Assembly (NCBI GenBank): GCA_009760855.2
Contig: WPIO01000098.1
Coordinates: 560,501-624,500, forward strand
Length of the DNA stretch: 64,000 bases
Source: Cristatella mucedo
Taxonomy: Eukaryota; Bryozoa; Phylactolaemata; Cristatellidae
Direction of reading: 5' to 3'
A program made the translations under genes and the position numbers. Shown here piece after piece: positions 1 through 8,999 of this stretch (its first letter is position 1; every line of letters starts with the position of its first letter). Under the pieces are notes generated by a model. The model saw only the letters and a list, made by a program, of their open reading frames with translations. It was not told the origin of the DNA and searched no databases.

Positions 1-530
1 TATACGCTGCTGCTGCGTTTCTCTGTCGTGAGTATCGCAGTTTCTACATCAATCTGCTTCTCGCCAAACTGCTCTGGCTTCCATTCAAGCAGAGCGTTCA
101 CTTTAAAAGTTCTGTCACTCCTTTCAGGTTCCTCCATTCATTGGTTCCAGTATAACTTTCGGAACTACTCTGCCATCATCAGCTCAGCATCGGCTGACCC
201 CCATTTCTGAATCAAAACGCTTATCAGCTTTACGGTTTCTCGAGGCAACCACAAATTCTATTAAGGCCGTACCAGTAGTTTGAATGCTCAAAAAGCCTTT
301 GACTCGCTCCATACTGAGGTCGTGACATCCACTGAATTTACGCATTTATGCGCAAGCTAAGAGAGAATCTCTTCACTACAGCATTTAGTGGAGTTTTATG
401 ATTCATCATTTGTGTAGTTATGCGTTCTGACACTGTGCATGTGCATGCTGCCGCTAACCATATTTGATGCGTCACCCTTTGCATGTCTGCTGCAGTCATG
501 TAGAGTGCACGTGCACATACACGGTGTCAG
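1..530 (+). mobile_element. Degraded LINE-A 3' portion
   Basis: Translation and nucleotide order follow the C-terminal reverse-transcriptase/connection region of LINE-A (LVCRERR..HITPLLADLHWLP in the intact copies), then the 3' untranslated words ctgacactgtgcatg and ctaaccatatttg. Many substitutions and stops; a dead, old copy cut by the window edge. Confidence 0.6.
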
Positions 531-561
531 CAAGCTTTAGAACAATAATCCTTGTGCTTAT

Positions 562-1247
562 GATAATAATAATATTGCACTTGATAAAGCGCCCTCAGAG
601 AACTTAATCTCTTTCTAGGTGCTTTACATTTGCTGCAAAGTGATACGCAATAGAATAGTAAGTAAAATCATGCTTGAAAAACAAACAAAATGAATAACAT
701 GGTTAGGGGTTACATGCACTGGGTCAGCATGCAAATGTGGTTAGTGGCAGCATGAACAGTGTCAGCACGCATAAGCACATCGAGGACGAATCACAAGGAC
801 CTACTAAATGCTGTCCTAAATAGGTATGTTTTTAAGTTTCTTTTAAATGTGGTCAGGTCAGGGGATGTTCTGATGCAGGTCGGGAGGGAGTTCCAGGCTG
901 TGGGAGCATACGAGCTAAATGCATGGTCTCCAAAGGATTTAAGGTTTGTACGAGGTATTTCTAGACTGTTGGATTCCGAAAAGCGAGTGGTACGATGCTT
1001 TGCCTGATGGGGTAGTATATCTGAAAGATAGGCTGGAGCCATAGAATGAAGAGACCTAAAAGTGAGCGACAAAACCTTGAAGTCAATCCGTTGCTTGACT
1101 GGTAACCAGTGCAGGTCGGCAAGAAGTGGAGTAATGTGGCAACTGCGACGCTCACGACAGACAAGCCTAGCTGCAGAGTTTTGCACCAGCTGCAATCGCC
1201 TGATCGCACATGCTGGTAGGCCAGTAAGCAGTGATGGTGCATTATCT
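562..1247 (-). mobile_element. LINE-A copy, 5'-truncated, 3' end on the left
   Basis: Read on the minus strand this is the last ~680 bp of LINE-A: an open C-terminal RT frame (791-1195, about 134 codons, with AARLVCRERR and LLADLHWLPVKQRIDF), the conserved 3' hairpin near 578-620 and an ATT-rich tail. Near-identical to the 3' parts of the copies at 4.8-6.3 and 26.5-27.3 kb, so relatively young. No endonuclease or catalytic YADD segment is present; truncation before it makes this copy non-autonomous. Confidence 0.85.
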
Positions 1248-1271
1248 TACGGTGCTTTATCGAATGCGTAG

Positions 1272-1301
<30 letters not shown>
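1272..1301. repeat. (TA)n microsatellite
   Basis: About 15 uninterrupted TA units immediately beyond the 5' end of the LINE-A copy. Confidence 0.95.
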
Positions 1302-1304
<3 letters not shown>

Positions 1305-1337
1305 TACTATTAGCAAGGAAGTAAAGTAATTAAAATA

Positions 1338-1500
1338 TTAGCTGACTAAGCAGCCATATTTATATGGCGGCAGAATAGGTAGCAGAGCTCTTGCAGCCTT
1401 AGAGGCTATCGCCCGTCTTGCAGCACCCATTCAAAGAATGCCTGTACCAGGACTCAAAACTACGATGACAGTTCGTAAAGTGCCACCACTTAGCCTCTGC
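1338..1500 (-). mobile_element. Possible degenerate SINE-B
   Basis: The stretch begins tagctgactaagcagcc, close to the 3' end of SINE-B at 28.5 and 41.6 kb (tagctgatt(t)aaacagcc), followed by a similar cagaa..agc word and a weak inverted B-box-like ccaggactcaaaac. Divergence is high, so this is tentative. Confidence 0.3.
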
Positions 1501-1599
1501 GTTCAGAATTCGAGCCCTTCAATAGGAAAATTGAAAACATCATTGAATGATAATCTAGTAAATCAAAAGATATCATCGTGATAATGATGATAATATTTT

Positions 1600-2075
1600 T
1601 GTGTACGTTACGAACTTGAGAAACAGCTGAGCTCGAGCGCCGGCCGTGGGCTGCCAAGCTCACGCAATCTGAAATCGCTCCCCACTCGCCCTCCAGGCGC
1701 TTGCCCTGCACTCACTCCAAGCTCGCTGCAAGCTCGAGCGACGTCTCTCCTCTGAGCCGCACTTCGCGCTCGCTCTGAGCGTGAGCCATGCCTTTCTGAC
1801 GCGAAGCGCTCGCTCCAGCCGATGCCACCGCGACCGCAGGCGACACTCTAGCTCCGGGACACGGCTAGCGACTGGTGTAGGTGCATCGCAAGGTTAGCGT
1901 AGGCAATGAGCGTAGGCGCGCTGACCGAAGCTGAGCGAGACCGCAAACCTCAACGATGCATTCCGACACCATATGCATCGGCGTTCGTCACTTACACCAC
2001 GCTACAGCACTTGTGCATAGCGCCTCGAGGCAGCGATCCCCAGAGAAGCTCGAGCCCAGCAGGGTCTCTTGAGTG
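1600..2075. other. GC- and CpG-rich low-complexity block
   Basis: Rich in gctcg/cgagc words and CpG compared with the AT-rich surroundings. No convincing ORF or splice pattern. Could be an unmethylated promoter-like island or simple-sequence drift; the sequence alone does not decide. Confidence 0.4.
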
Positions 2076-2085
2076 AGGGATTCAC

Positions 2086-2135
2086 TTAAGGGATAAAGGG
2101 TTAAGGGTTAAGGGTTAAGGATTAAGGGTTAAGGG
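2086..2135 (+). repeat. TTAAGGG tandem array (telomere-like)
   Basis: About seven copies of a 7-bp unit ttaaggg, with a few variants. The array is bordered on both sides by gggattcact (about 2077-2086 and 2133-2142), a 10-bp direct repeat. Confidence 0.8.
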
Positions 2136-2779
2136 ATTCACTGCATTGCAGGGCCACCCACATCGCTGCTAGAAGAGTGATAGTCCTTGCTTCTGGGTTA
2201 AGACCCGGCGACGATTGTGGGGCCAGTCGATGCTAGAAGCTTCCAGAGTCTTGCCTCCGAGGAGCCGATGCCGCCTGTACTGCTGATTGGTTGGCAGATT
2301 TGCTCTTCCGCCGTCTCCTGTCCTGCTCCCAGAGGGCTCCCAGCTGGCTCTCAGGCTCAGCTACTCGCAGTCAACTGAGCTCTGAAGAATACGCTCGGGC
2401 CCGCTAATAGGCATTCTTATGAGCGGGATAATTCTCATACGTGGAGTGAGACTAATGTTGCTTAGAACTTGACAGAATTTCATCACTGTCCGCTTAACGA
2501 CGCACACAAATCAAGACTCACTATTAACAATGCTCTGATTATTTAAATAAGTCTGTCACTTTCCGCTTGATGTGATTTGGGGATGCGCTTTTTCTCGATC
2601 TGTAATTGAACAGTAATCGTTGTATTGCGTAACATTTTGCTCCAAGTCATGAAAACCACTTTCCAGTGCAGGTGACGTATGTTTGTGCATTACTATGCAC
2701 ATCTCCAGCAGCTGCATTTCTTAAGATCTTCCACGTCGCTGCCATCATCTCCGTTTTCGAGGCTTGCCCAGTGCTTTAT

Positions 2780-3230
2780 CGAAAATTTCAGAATCGCTTA
2801 ACCGGCCACGGTATGTGACTTTGCTATCGCAGTCTATAACAGCCTCACAATCTTCTCACGTGACTGTTTCTCCTTGCACCGTACCCACTGCTGGTGTTGC
2901 GGCAGAACGCCATCTCTATTGTCGTCCGAAGCCACAGCTGGGAAGCCAGATTTTCTGAAACTTTTTTTGCTGTCCCAAGCTCTGCAGCAGCTCTTTCACC
3001 GCTAGCTTTCATAAACGTAATGTTATGCCGAACTCTAAGACGCTCGAGCCGATCAACAAATGGCGTACAGCCAAGTGTCACCCTAGATGCTGTGCCTCCT
3101 GCGTCAGTAAGGGCCATCGATCACAGCAGTTTTCAACCGCGTTTGATAAAACCAGTCCAACAGAGCATCGGAAACTTTTTGTGTGAACTTTCAAGCTTTG
3201 AGTTTGGTTCAGAGTCCCGTTGTTAGCGCT
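2780..3230 (-). pseudogene. Relic of a pogo/Jerky-type DDE transposase (DNA-binding part)
   Basis: Minus-strand translation shows the CENP-B-type helix-turn-helix pattern of Jerky/Tigger-like transposases: VSDALLDWFYQTR, then after a frameshift DRLERLRVRHNITFMKASGE, which corresponds to the family's W-L-D-R-F-x-x-R-H-x-I-x-F-x-K-x-S-G-E. Further along, in another frame, comes an acidic stretch ending DSEIFDKAL like the family's C-terminal tail. The central DDE catalytic core between these parts is absent, so this looks like an internally deleted, frameshifted fossil. Family transposases bind terminal inverted repeats and cut and paste DNA; I could not find inverted repeats here. An exapted CENP-B-like gene is less likely given the frame breaks. 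Confidence 0.55.
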
Positions 3231-4037
3231 TCATAGCCCATCTCTTTTTCTGCTTTCCTTATTTTGAGATAGTTGATTGACTCGCAGTGAACTCTTCAGC
3301 AACAGCAGGCTGCTTTTTTTTATTTCAACACCACTCTCAATTCCTTTTCTTTCTTGCGGTGTATTCATTAAAGCGGAGTTCAAACTGCAAAAATTTGCGA
3401 AACATATCTGGGGCGCAGATCTGATATTCTTATAAGCCGAGTATTCCTTATCCAACATTGCCATAAGCGTAGTCGACCGTGTTATCTTAGTGTGAAATTG
3501 CCTACCGGTATTTAATTTTAGTGACGTGACGCTGACACTTCGCGGCGCGGCTTTCGCCCGCTGCAGAGCTCGGTGCGCCCACTCTCTCAAGTCGCACTAT
3601 CAAATGCGCCGGCCGCATCGCGGTAAGTTGCACCTCCTGAGCCACCCGGCGCCTGTTCGCGCCTTGCATTGCGTCTTGCCTTCCGGGATACGTCTTGCGG
3701 CTTCGCTCCTGGACGCCAGCAACATCTGTGTGAAGCTCGCTTTAGGCTAGAGGCGCCCGAACTAAGTGAAACGCAATCGGCGAAAGCACTTAGCAAGCGG
3801 GTGGCAGCGGGGCGCCGCTGGTCATTTGCCTCGTGCCCGGGCCACATGATTACGGTTGTAGTTTCTCTTTTTGTCACTCTGTTTCTTGGCACTCTCATTT
3901 CCGAACTTCACATCTCAGAATCAACGATCTCTGTGATAAATAGTCAAGCTTCATTTCGAGAGGTTATGCTGTTTAAATATCGTTGAGTTGACTTTTTATT
4001 GCAAACTTTTAATTATTTTCGGATAGAGTTTTGACCA

Positions 4038-4331
4038 ATGACGCTCGCAATGAACTCAAACTTACTTTTGCTTTTGGCAATATTTTCATGGGTCGAACTC
4101 GTCTATCAGGTGCTCTTGGCTTACGTAGGAGAAATCCCTCCAATCTGCTCCAATCAGCAGCAGCTCAATCGGCCAGGCAACTCTCGCCGAGACCCTGAGC
4201 CACCGCTGACAGAACCTGACAGGAGTCCCATCATCAGCCGCAGCAGCCTCAGCGGCTCAGCAGTGTATTCTCTAGCAGCTTCTGCCGCAGCCTTTTGGCC
4301 TCTGCCACCTCGTGCTGTGCTCTGCTCATGA
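4038..4331 (+). CDS. Candidate small secreted ORF, unrecognised
   Basis: A 97-codon frame starting with ATG (a second ATG at codon 5). Residues 5-30 are a leucine-rich hydrophobic run (NLLLLLAIF) after a short polar start, resembling a signal peptide. The remainder is Pro/Ser/Arg-rich without recognisable motifs. A possible splice donor (TATCAG|GTGCTC) follows the hydrophobic part, so the ORF may be a signal-peptide exon rather than a full gene. No homologue recognised; a chance ORF is possible. Confidence 0.27.
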   Translation: MTLAMNSNLLLLLAIFSWVELVYQVLLAYVGEIPPICSNQQQLNRPGNSRRDPEPPLTEPDRSPIISRSSLSGSAVYSLAASAAAFWPLPPRAVLCS

Positions 4332-4484
4332 GCAATTAGCGTAGGCTGTCAGTGGTCTTTTTTGGCTGCCGCTGCAGCAGGCGAATCAAACATAAGAACT
4401 CCCCGAAGCGGCCAACTAAATCTCGGTCTACATCGCCACCAAAATGGGACAAGCCCGAGCCTTCCATGCACCGCACATGCTTGC

Positions 4485-4640
4485 TCTCTCTTTGTCGCTT
4501 GAGATGAAGTCTACTCGCTACCGAATTCGTACCGGAAGCTGCTAAGGCTGCGAGTGGACTGGAAAAAACTCTCATACGTAATACCCACGCAGTCTTTTTG
4601 GTCTTGTTGAGTTTCGGACGGATATACACTACATTACATT
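4485..4640 (+). mobile_element. LINE-B 3' end
   Basis: Matches the LINE-B 3' end in sense orientation: ctttgt.gctTGAGatgaagtc, ctaccga.ttcgtaccg, tgcgagtgga, acccacg.agtcttt, then a short (ATTAC)n tail, acattacatt, near 4630. About 150 bp, strongly 5' truncated. Confidence 0.75.
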
Positions 4641-4725
4641 GCATCACCTATTAGAAGAGCAAAGCCTTCAAATCAAGACGAGCTTTTAGCGTGTCCTATA
4701 GACGGCAATTCAGTTTTATTCGCAA
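4641..4725 (-). mobile_element. Internal LINE-B fragment, inverted
   Basis: The words cacctattagaagagcaaagcc and gtgtccta.ag..gcaattc match 14005-14090 inside the LINE-B RT frame, in minus orientation. It abuts the tail of the preceding sense copy, so two different LINE-B pieces lie back to back. Confidence 0.7.
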
Positions 4726-4772
4726 AAATTGCCTTCCAGCTTTCAAAAACCACAGGGGAAATTATAACTGCA

Positions 4773-6086
4773 GTGCATAGGTTCATAATAAATAATATAA
4801 ATAAATACTCGTATATCGAAACCTCACACCTTGCTAGTAAGTTCCAGTCTGGCTTTAGAGCTAATCACTCCACAGAGTCAGCATTGCTTCGGGTTTACAA
4901 CGACCTACTTAGGAATGCAGACATGGGTAGAGTGTCTCTGCTTGTTTTGCTTGATCTTTCGGCAGCTTTTGATACCATCGATCACAAAGTTTTTCTAGAG
5001 CACCTCTCATCTCGCCTGGGCATCACTGGCACTGTTCTGCAGTGGCTCAGGTCCTATCTCAGTGGGAGACTCCAGAGTATTGACGTGAATGGACAAAGAT
5101 CATCTGAAGTACCTCTGAAATATGGAGTACCTCTGGGCTCAGTTCTAGGTCCGGTTCTTTTCACGGTTTATACTCTGCCTCTTGCTGATGTGATTGCCAA
5201 GCACAATCTAGGCTTTCATTTCTATGCAGATGACACTCAGTTGTACCTTTGCTTTGATCCCTCCCAGCCTTCGAGCACCTCAAATTCTCTCAACTCACTT
5301 GCTGCATGCATTGATGACATCCGCACATGGATGGAAGCAAATTTTCTAAAACTTTGCGATGATAAAACTAACTTACTAGTTATGGGCAAACCCAGTGTGA
5401 TCCAGAGATTGGAAAGGCTGACTCTCAAAACTGGCTCTGCCAGCATATCTCCTGTCAAATCAGCTCGGAATCTAGGTGTCATATTCCAAAGCAACCTCTC
5501 GTTAGACGGCCATATCAGCTCCACAGTCAAATCTGCCTATTTTCAGCTTCATAACATTGCTAAAATTTGGGCTTGTTTAGATAAGGATACCACGTCCAAG
5601 TTGGTCCATGCATTCGTGACATCCCGTCTCGACTTCTGCAACTCACTGCTTACTGGCCTACCAGCATGTGCGATCAGGCGATTGCAGCTGGTGCAAAACT
5701 CGGCAGCTAGGCTTGTCTGTCGTGAGCGTCGCAGTTGCCACATTACTCCACTTCTTGCCGACCTGCACTGGCTACCAGTCAAGCAACGGATTGACTTCAA
5801 GGTTTTGTTCCTCACTTTTAGGTCCCTTCATTCTATGGCTCCAGCCTATCTGTCAGATATACTACCCCATCAGGCCAAGCATCGTACCACCCGCTTCTCG
5901 GAATCCAACAGTCTAGAAATACCTCATATAAGCCTTAAATCCTTTGGAGACCGTGCATTTAGTTCATATGCTCCCAAAGCCTGGAACTCCCTCCAGACCT
6001 GCGTCAAAACATCCCCTGACCTGACCACATTTAAAAGGAACCTAAAAACACACCTATTTAGGACAGCATTTAGTGGGTCCCTGTGA
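4773..6086 (+). CDS. LINE-A reverse transcriptase, open 5'-truncated frame
   Basis: A 437-codon uninterrupted frame. It makes cDNA from the LINE's own RNA at a nicked target (target-primed reverse transcription). Visible RT blocks in order: KFQSGFRANHSTESALL (~28-44), LLDLSAAFDTIDH (~61-73), LGSVLGPVLF (~121-130), the catalytic [12 protein letters not shown] (~148-159), NFLKLCDDKTNLLVMG (~190-205), then the connection region with RLVCRERRSCHITPLL and LLADLHWLPVKQRIDF. The usual VPQGSVLGP motif reads VPLGS here. The endonuclease and the RT N-terminus are missing because the insertion is truncated; the listed start is a GTG in flanking DNA, and homology begins near 4812. The lack of stops suggests a young insertion. 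Fragment of a CR1/L2/Rex1-type ORF2, not a host gene. Confidence 0.9.
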   Translation: MHRFIINNINKYSYIETSHLASKFQSGFRANHSTESALLRVYNDLLRNADMGRVSLLVLLDLSAAFDTIDHKVFLEHLSSRLGITGTVLQWLRSYLSGRLQSIDVNGQRSSEVPLKYGVPLGSVLGPVLFTVYTLPLADVIAKHNLGFHFYADDTQLYLCFDPSQPSSTSNSLNSLAACIDDIRTWMEANFLKLCDDKTNLLVMGKPSVIQRLERLTLKTGSASISPVKSARNLGVIFQSNLSLDGHISSTVKSAYFQLHNIAKIWACLDKDTTSKLVHAFVTSRLDFCNSLLTGLPACAIRRLQLVQNSAARLVCRERRSCHITPLLADLHWLPVKQRIDFKVLFLTFRSLHSMAPAYLSDILPHQAKHRTTRFSESNSLEIPHISLKSFGDRAFSSYAPKAWNSLQTCVKTSPDLTTFKRNLKTHLFRTAFSGSL

Positions 6087-6330
6087 TTCGTCTTTGATGT
6101 GCTTATGCGTGCTGACACTGTTCATGCTGCCACTAACCACATTTGCATGCTGACCCTGTGCATGTCACCCCTAACCATATTATTCATCTCGTTTGTTTTT
6201 CAAGCATGATTTTACTTACCATTCAATTGCATTTCACTTTACAGCAAATGTAAAGCGCCTAGAGAGAGATTGAGTTCTCTGAGGGCGCTTTATCAAGTGA
6301 ATTATTATTATTATTATTATTATAATAAGC
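4812..6330 (+). mobile_element. LINE-A, longest young copy with 3' hairpin and (TTA)n tail
   Basis: Contains the RT frame, about 165 bp of 3' untranslated sequence, the terminal hairpin at 6252-6291 (aaagcgcc...ggcgcttt) and a (TTA)n tail from about 6300. Its 3' end is shared by more than 15 copies in the window, in both orientations. Confidence 0.9.
6252..6291 (+). other. Conserved LINE-A terminal stem-loop
   Basis: Outer stem AAAGCGCC / GGCGCTTT with an inner GAGA...TCTC pairing. Retained in nearly all LINE-A copies and in SINE-A. In related LINEs such 3' structures are the RNA element recognised by the reverse transcriptase; applying this here is inference. Confidence 0.75.
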
Positions 6331-6374
6331 ATCATAAGCGCACACATATACTAGAACTAACAATGATAATTATA

Positions 6375-6458
6375 ATAGTAATACCTTGATAATGCACAGT
6401 CAGAGAACTCAACCTCTTTCCAGGCACTTTACATCCTCTCTAAATAAAGCACAATCAA
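6375..6458 (-). mobile_element. LINE-A tail fragment
   Basis: cttgataatgcacagtcag, agaactcaacctctttccag and gcactttacat reproduce the reverse complement of the LINE-A hairpin region. An independent, degraded tail-only copy next to the young one. Confidence 0.6.
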
Positions 6459-6463
6459 GGTGT

Positions 6464-6464
6464 T

Positions 6465-6515
<51 letters not shown>

Positions 6516-6530
6516 AGAGAGAGAGAGAGC
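6464..6530. repeat. (GA)n microsatellite
   Basis: Near-perfect GA repeat with one interruption (gaaaag). Confidence 0.95.
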
Positions 6531-6539
6531 GATTCGTCT

Positions 6540-8280
6540 GCACGAGGCGAGAGCGTCAGGTCTTGGTGCAGTGCATGCCTCGCTGTGCGGCTACCCGAAC
6601 TTCACGGGCTTACAGCAGCCTAATGGTAGGACCTATGCCGACCGGCAGACCGCTGCCCCAAGAGTTTGGCTGTGGTCAGGCTCATTCGTTGTTTTACGCC
6701 CAGGTCATAAGTCGCACAATAGCCTAGTTCAGGCGTAATGATAATTTGCACTGCTCATAAGCCTCAGCCAAACGCGGCTCTCCTAAATGACTCTCCTAGC
6801 TATAATCCAGCGGCCACTTGAAACGCTCAGCGATCACTTGAAACACTTGAAATGCTCCCTTGCGGTCCGGCTCGTAGACGATTGCAACTTCGCGTGAGAT
6901 GTTTGCTGCTGAAGGAGTTTTCTCGCGTAGAGCTTGCATCGGAAGTCATAGCAATCTCCTCACAACTGCTTATGTACGTGCACATTTTATTCGCTAGAAG
7001 TTAAGATGCCTTGCTATTGGTCGCTTTCTATTCATATCGTCACATGTTAACCAAACTTCTGACACCCGATAGGGGGCCAGACGTGACTGCTGCGTTATCG
7101 CTGCACAGCCAGTTTAGTAAGCCTAGCTTGTGTGGTCCAATAGTGTCTCGGGGTCCACGCCACTGCATGCCCTAGAAGTGGCTTAGCAGGCCGGGCTCAC
7201 CCTCGACTTGACGCAGCCCGCCCGTGGCCGGCCAAACGGGGTGAGCGGACGGGTAGGGCTGGTGGAGCACGAACCGAGGAGTGAACGGCAGTGTTCTTAA
7301 TTCGCTGCGAGCGCCAGCCGAAAACACGGTGGCTGAAGCCATCTCGGCGTTTCCGGCGTCGTACCGTGTGTGCAGCCATAGCGCCAATCATTAGCTGAAC
7401 ACAAGTCTGAAAAGATGCTTAAATAGCTCAGCCAGCGCGTCTTTTGTAATAGTAACTTGCTTGAAATCACGATTGGTATTCTCACAAGAAAATTTAAATA
7501 CAATATGCACACTCCATTTTGCTTTTTCCGCTCCTTTAGTCTTGGCGCCCGTGGACATCTGTCCCTCCTGCCCACCACTCGCAACGCTCCTGGAGAGTGC
7601 ATGCGTGCAAACATGCACGCGTACACTTATACATGGACGCAAGCACGCGCGCACGCGCGCACCCACACAGGCGCGCACGCAAGCAGTTGTGCACGTACGC
7701 AAGCGAGCACTCACTCACACGCACTCGCACTCTCACCCAGGCCGCGCTGCAGAAGTGTGCGGCTGCAAACGGGCTGAAGTCCATGACTTCATGCTCGCTT
7801 GGCTTAGCGAGTAGTTGTCCGTAGTAAACGAAGAAGGCCACCGGACACCTAGTCAGACTGGCGCGCGTATGAAAGCATTCAGCGATAAAGTAGCGTTACA
7901 CATAAAGAGTCTATGTTTCAAGTCTTATTAATCCCTCCGTAGACGGACGCGTGAAGACGCAACGCGCAGGCTTTGCCTATGTTTCAGAAAAGCCACTTTA
8001 GCTGCTTCTGTCAATGACTGCAGGCGAAATGGCTACTTCGAAAAAGCGCAAAGTAAGTTTCTGTATCGGCGTGGAATTCTCATGCATGTTAAGCCGAGCT
8101 CGCTGCTGATGCTCGCTCTAACGAAACCAGCGCACTCAATGCTGAACGCAAATTTCGTGTAATTATTGCACACTTAAAATAATTATTTCCTTTTTCAGTT
8201 CTGGCACTTTAGCAGCAAGCCGAGTAATCGTCGTTTACCGACCGTGTGAACCTACTGGATAGTAGCGTGCCGCCATTTTT
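6540..8280. other. Low-repeat DNA, nothing recognised except a CA/CG-rich block
   Basis: About 1.7 kb of mixed composition. Overlapping ORFs of 70-117 codons at 7390-7840 lie in all frames over a CA/CG-rich simple stretch and are not credible genes. No transposon recognised. Confidence 0.4.
7625..7740. repeat. Alternating purine-pyrimidine tract (CACGCG/CACACT-rich)
   Basis: Contains runs such as gcacgcgcgcacgcgcgcac followed by cactcactcacacgcactc. Alternating purine-pyrimidine DNA of this kind can adopt the Z form. Confidence 0.7.
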
Positions 8281-8281
8281 A

Positions 8282-8646
8282 TTACACTGCACCCGTAGTT
8301 TCTTCCTGAACATTTCGCAATGTGGTTTCGTCGCCGTAGCAGGTCGCAGGGTCTGCTTCACAAAGCACATTGAACAGAATGAAGTGCATGATATACAACT
8401 CTCTCACTCTCCGTGCTTGAATTGAGGCTGATAATTCTAGCCTGCCGCCGGACTCGCCAGAGGCGTCAATGCCCGGACTATGGTCGGTGCCGGAAGCATT
8501 GCGAGACGGAGTCTCGCTCTGGTTCTCACAAATTTCACCCTTAGTTGAGTTGGAGCTGGTGAGTACTTCGGTCACTGCCTCAAGGCATTCATCATACTTT
8601 ACGCAGTAAGACTTGTCGCTAGCAACACTATCTCGTTTCGAAGCAA
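8282..8646 (-). CDS. Candidate terminal exon, Ser/Thr/Glu-rich tail (gene candidate 2)
   Basis: The minus strand shows a strong acceptor (pyrimidine-rich GGTTTTCGTTCTAG) before position 8646, then 121 codons including the stop TAA. The splice phase is 1, the same as the upstream candidate exon at 8885-8941; joined, the junction codon is ATT. The peptide has KSYCVKYDECLEAV near its start, followed by a stretch rich in Ser, Thr, Glu, Asn and Gly, with no domain I recognise. The stop overlaps an AATAAA (TGTAATAAAAA), which could serve as a polyadenylation signal. Codon composition looks coding and no transposon matches. An alternative GTGAGA donor inside (near 8423) would shorten it. Function unknown; possibly the cytoplasmic tail of a membrane protein. 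Confidence 0.4.
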
Positions 8647-8884
8647 CTAGAACGAAAACCGCACGCTACGCTGACATGGACAGTTTACTGTTATTGAGCG
8701 GTGGCATTTCTAGTTGTCCGCACGAGAGCGTATGAATCCACCGGCTGTCTTATCTTAGCAGTAAGATTGAGGCGCATGATGGAAGATTTTTCTAAATATC
8801 TCAGTGAGGTTAATGGCAGCGTAGAGGTTCCTAAATAATCAACGAAACTGACAAAATATGTCAACCGTCCCTTAGATGACTTAC

Positions 8885-8941
8885 TTTGCGATATTTCTGT
8901 TAGCACCATGAAAGTGATGCCAATAATGAATGTCGTAATTA
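8885..8941 (-). CDS. Candidate 57-nt hydrophobic exon (gene candidate 2)
   Basis: On the minus strand an acceptor with a run of T (TATTTTTTTCAAG) precedes 8941, and a full-consensus donor (CGCAAA|GTAAGT) follows 8885. Length 57 nt, phase 1 at both ends. It encodes about 19 residues with the hydrophobic core TTFIIGITFMVL, long enough to be part of a membrane span or signal segment but short for a whole one. It joins in frame to the exon ending at 8282 across a 238-nt intron. No further upstream exon was found with confidence. Confidence 0.35.
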
Positions 8942-8999
8942 CTTGAAAAAAATACTCTCAGTATTGCAAAGATATCTACAGCGTGCACTTGCATTTTAG

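Noticed and set aside
961-1305. 114-codon minus ORF over the LINE-A copy
   Set aside because: Out-of-frame shadow of the LINE-A C-terminal RT frame. The same holds for the antisense and out-of-frame ORFs at 5237-5815, 10793-11353, 26441-26856 and 39788-40240.
7391-7841. Five overlapping ORFs of 75-117 codons on both strands
   Set aside because: Stop-poor CA/CG simple sequence explains them; no frame has motifs or splice support.
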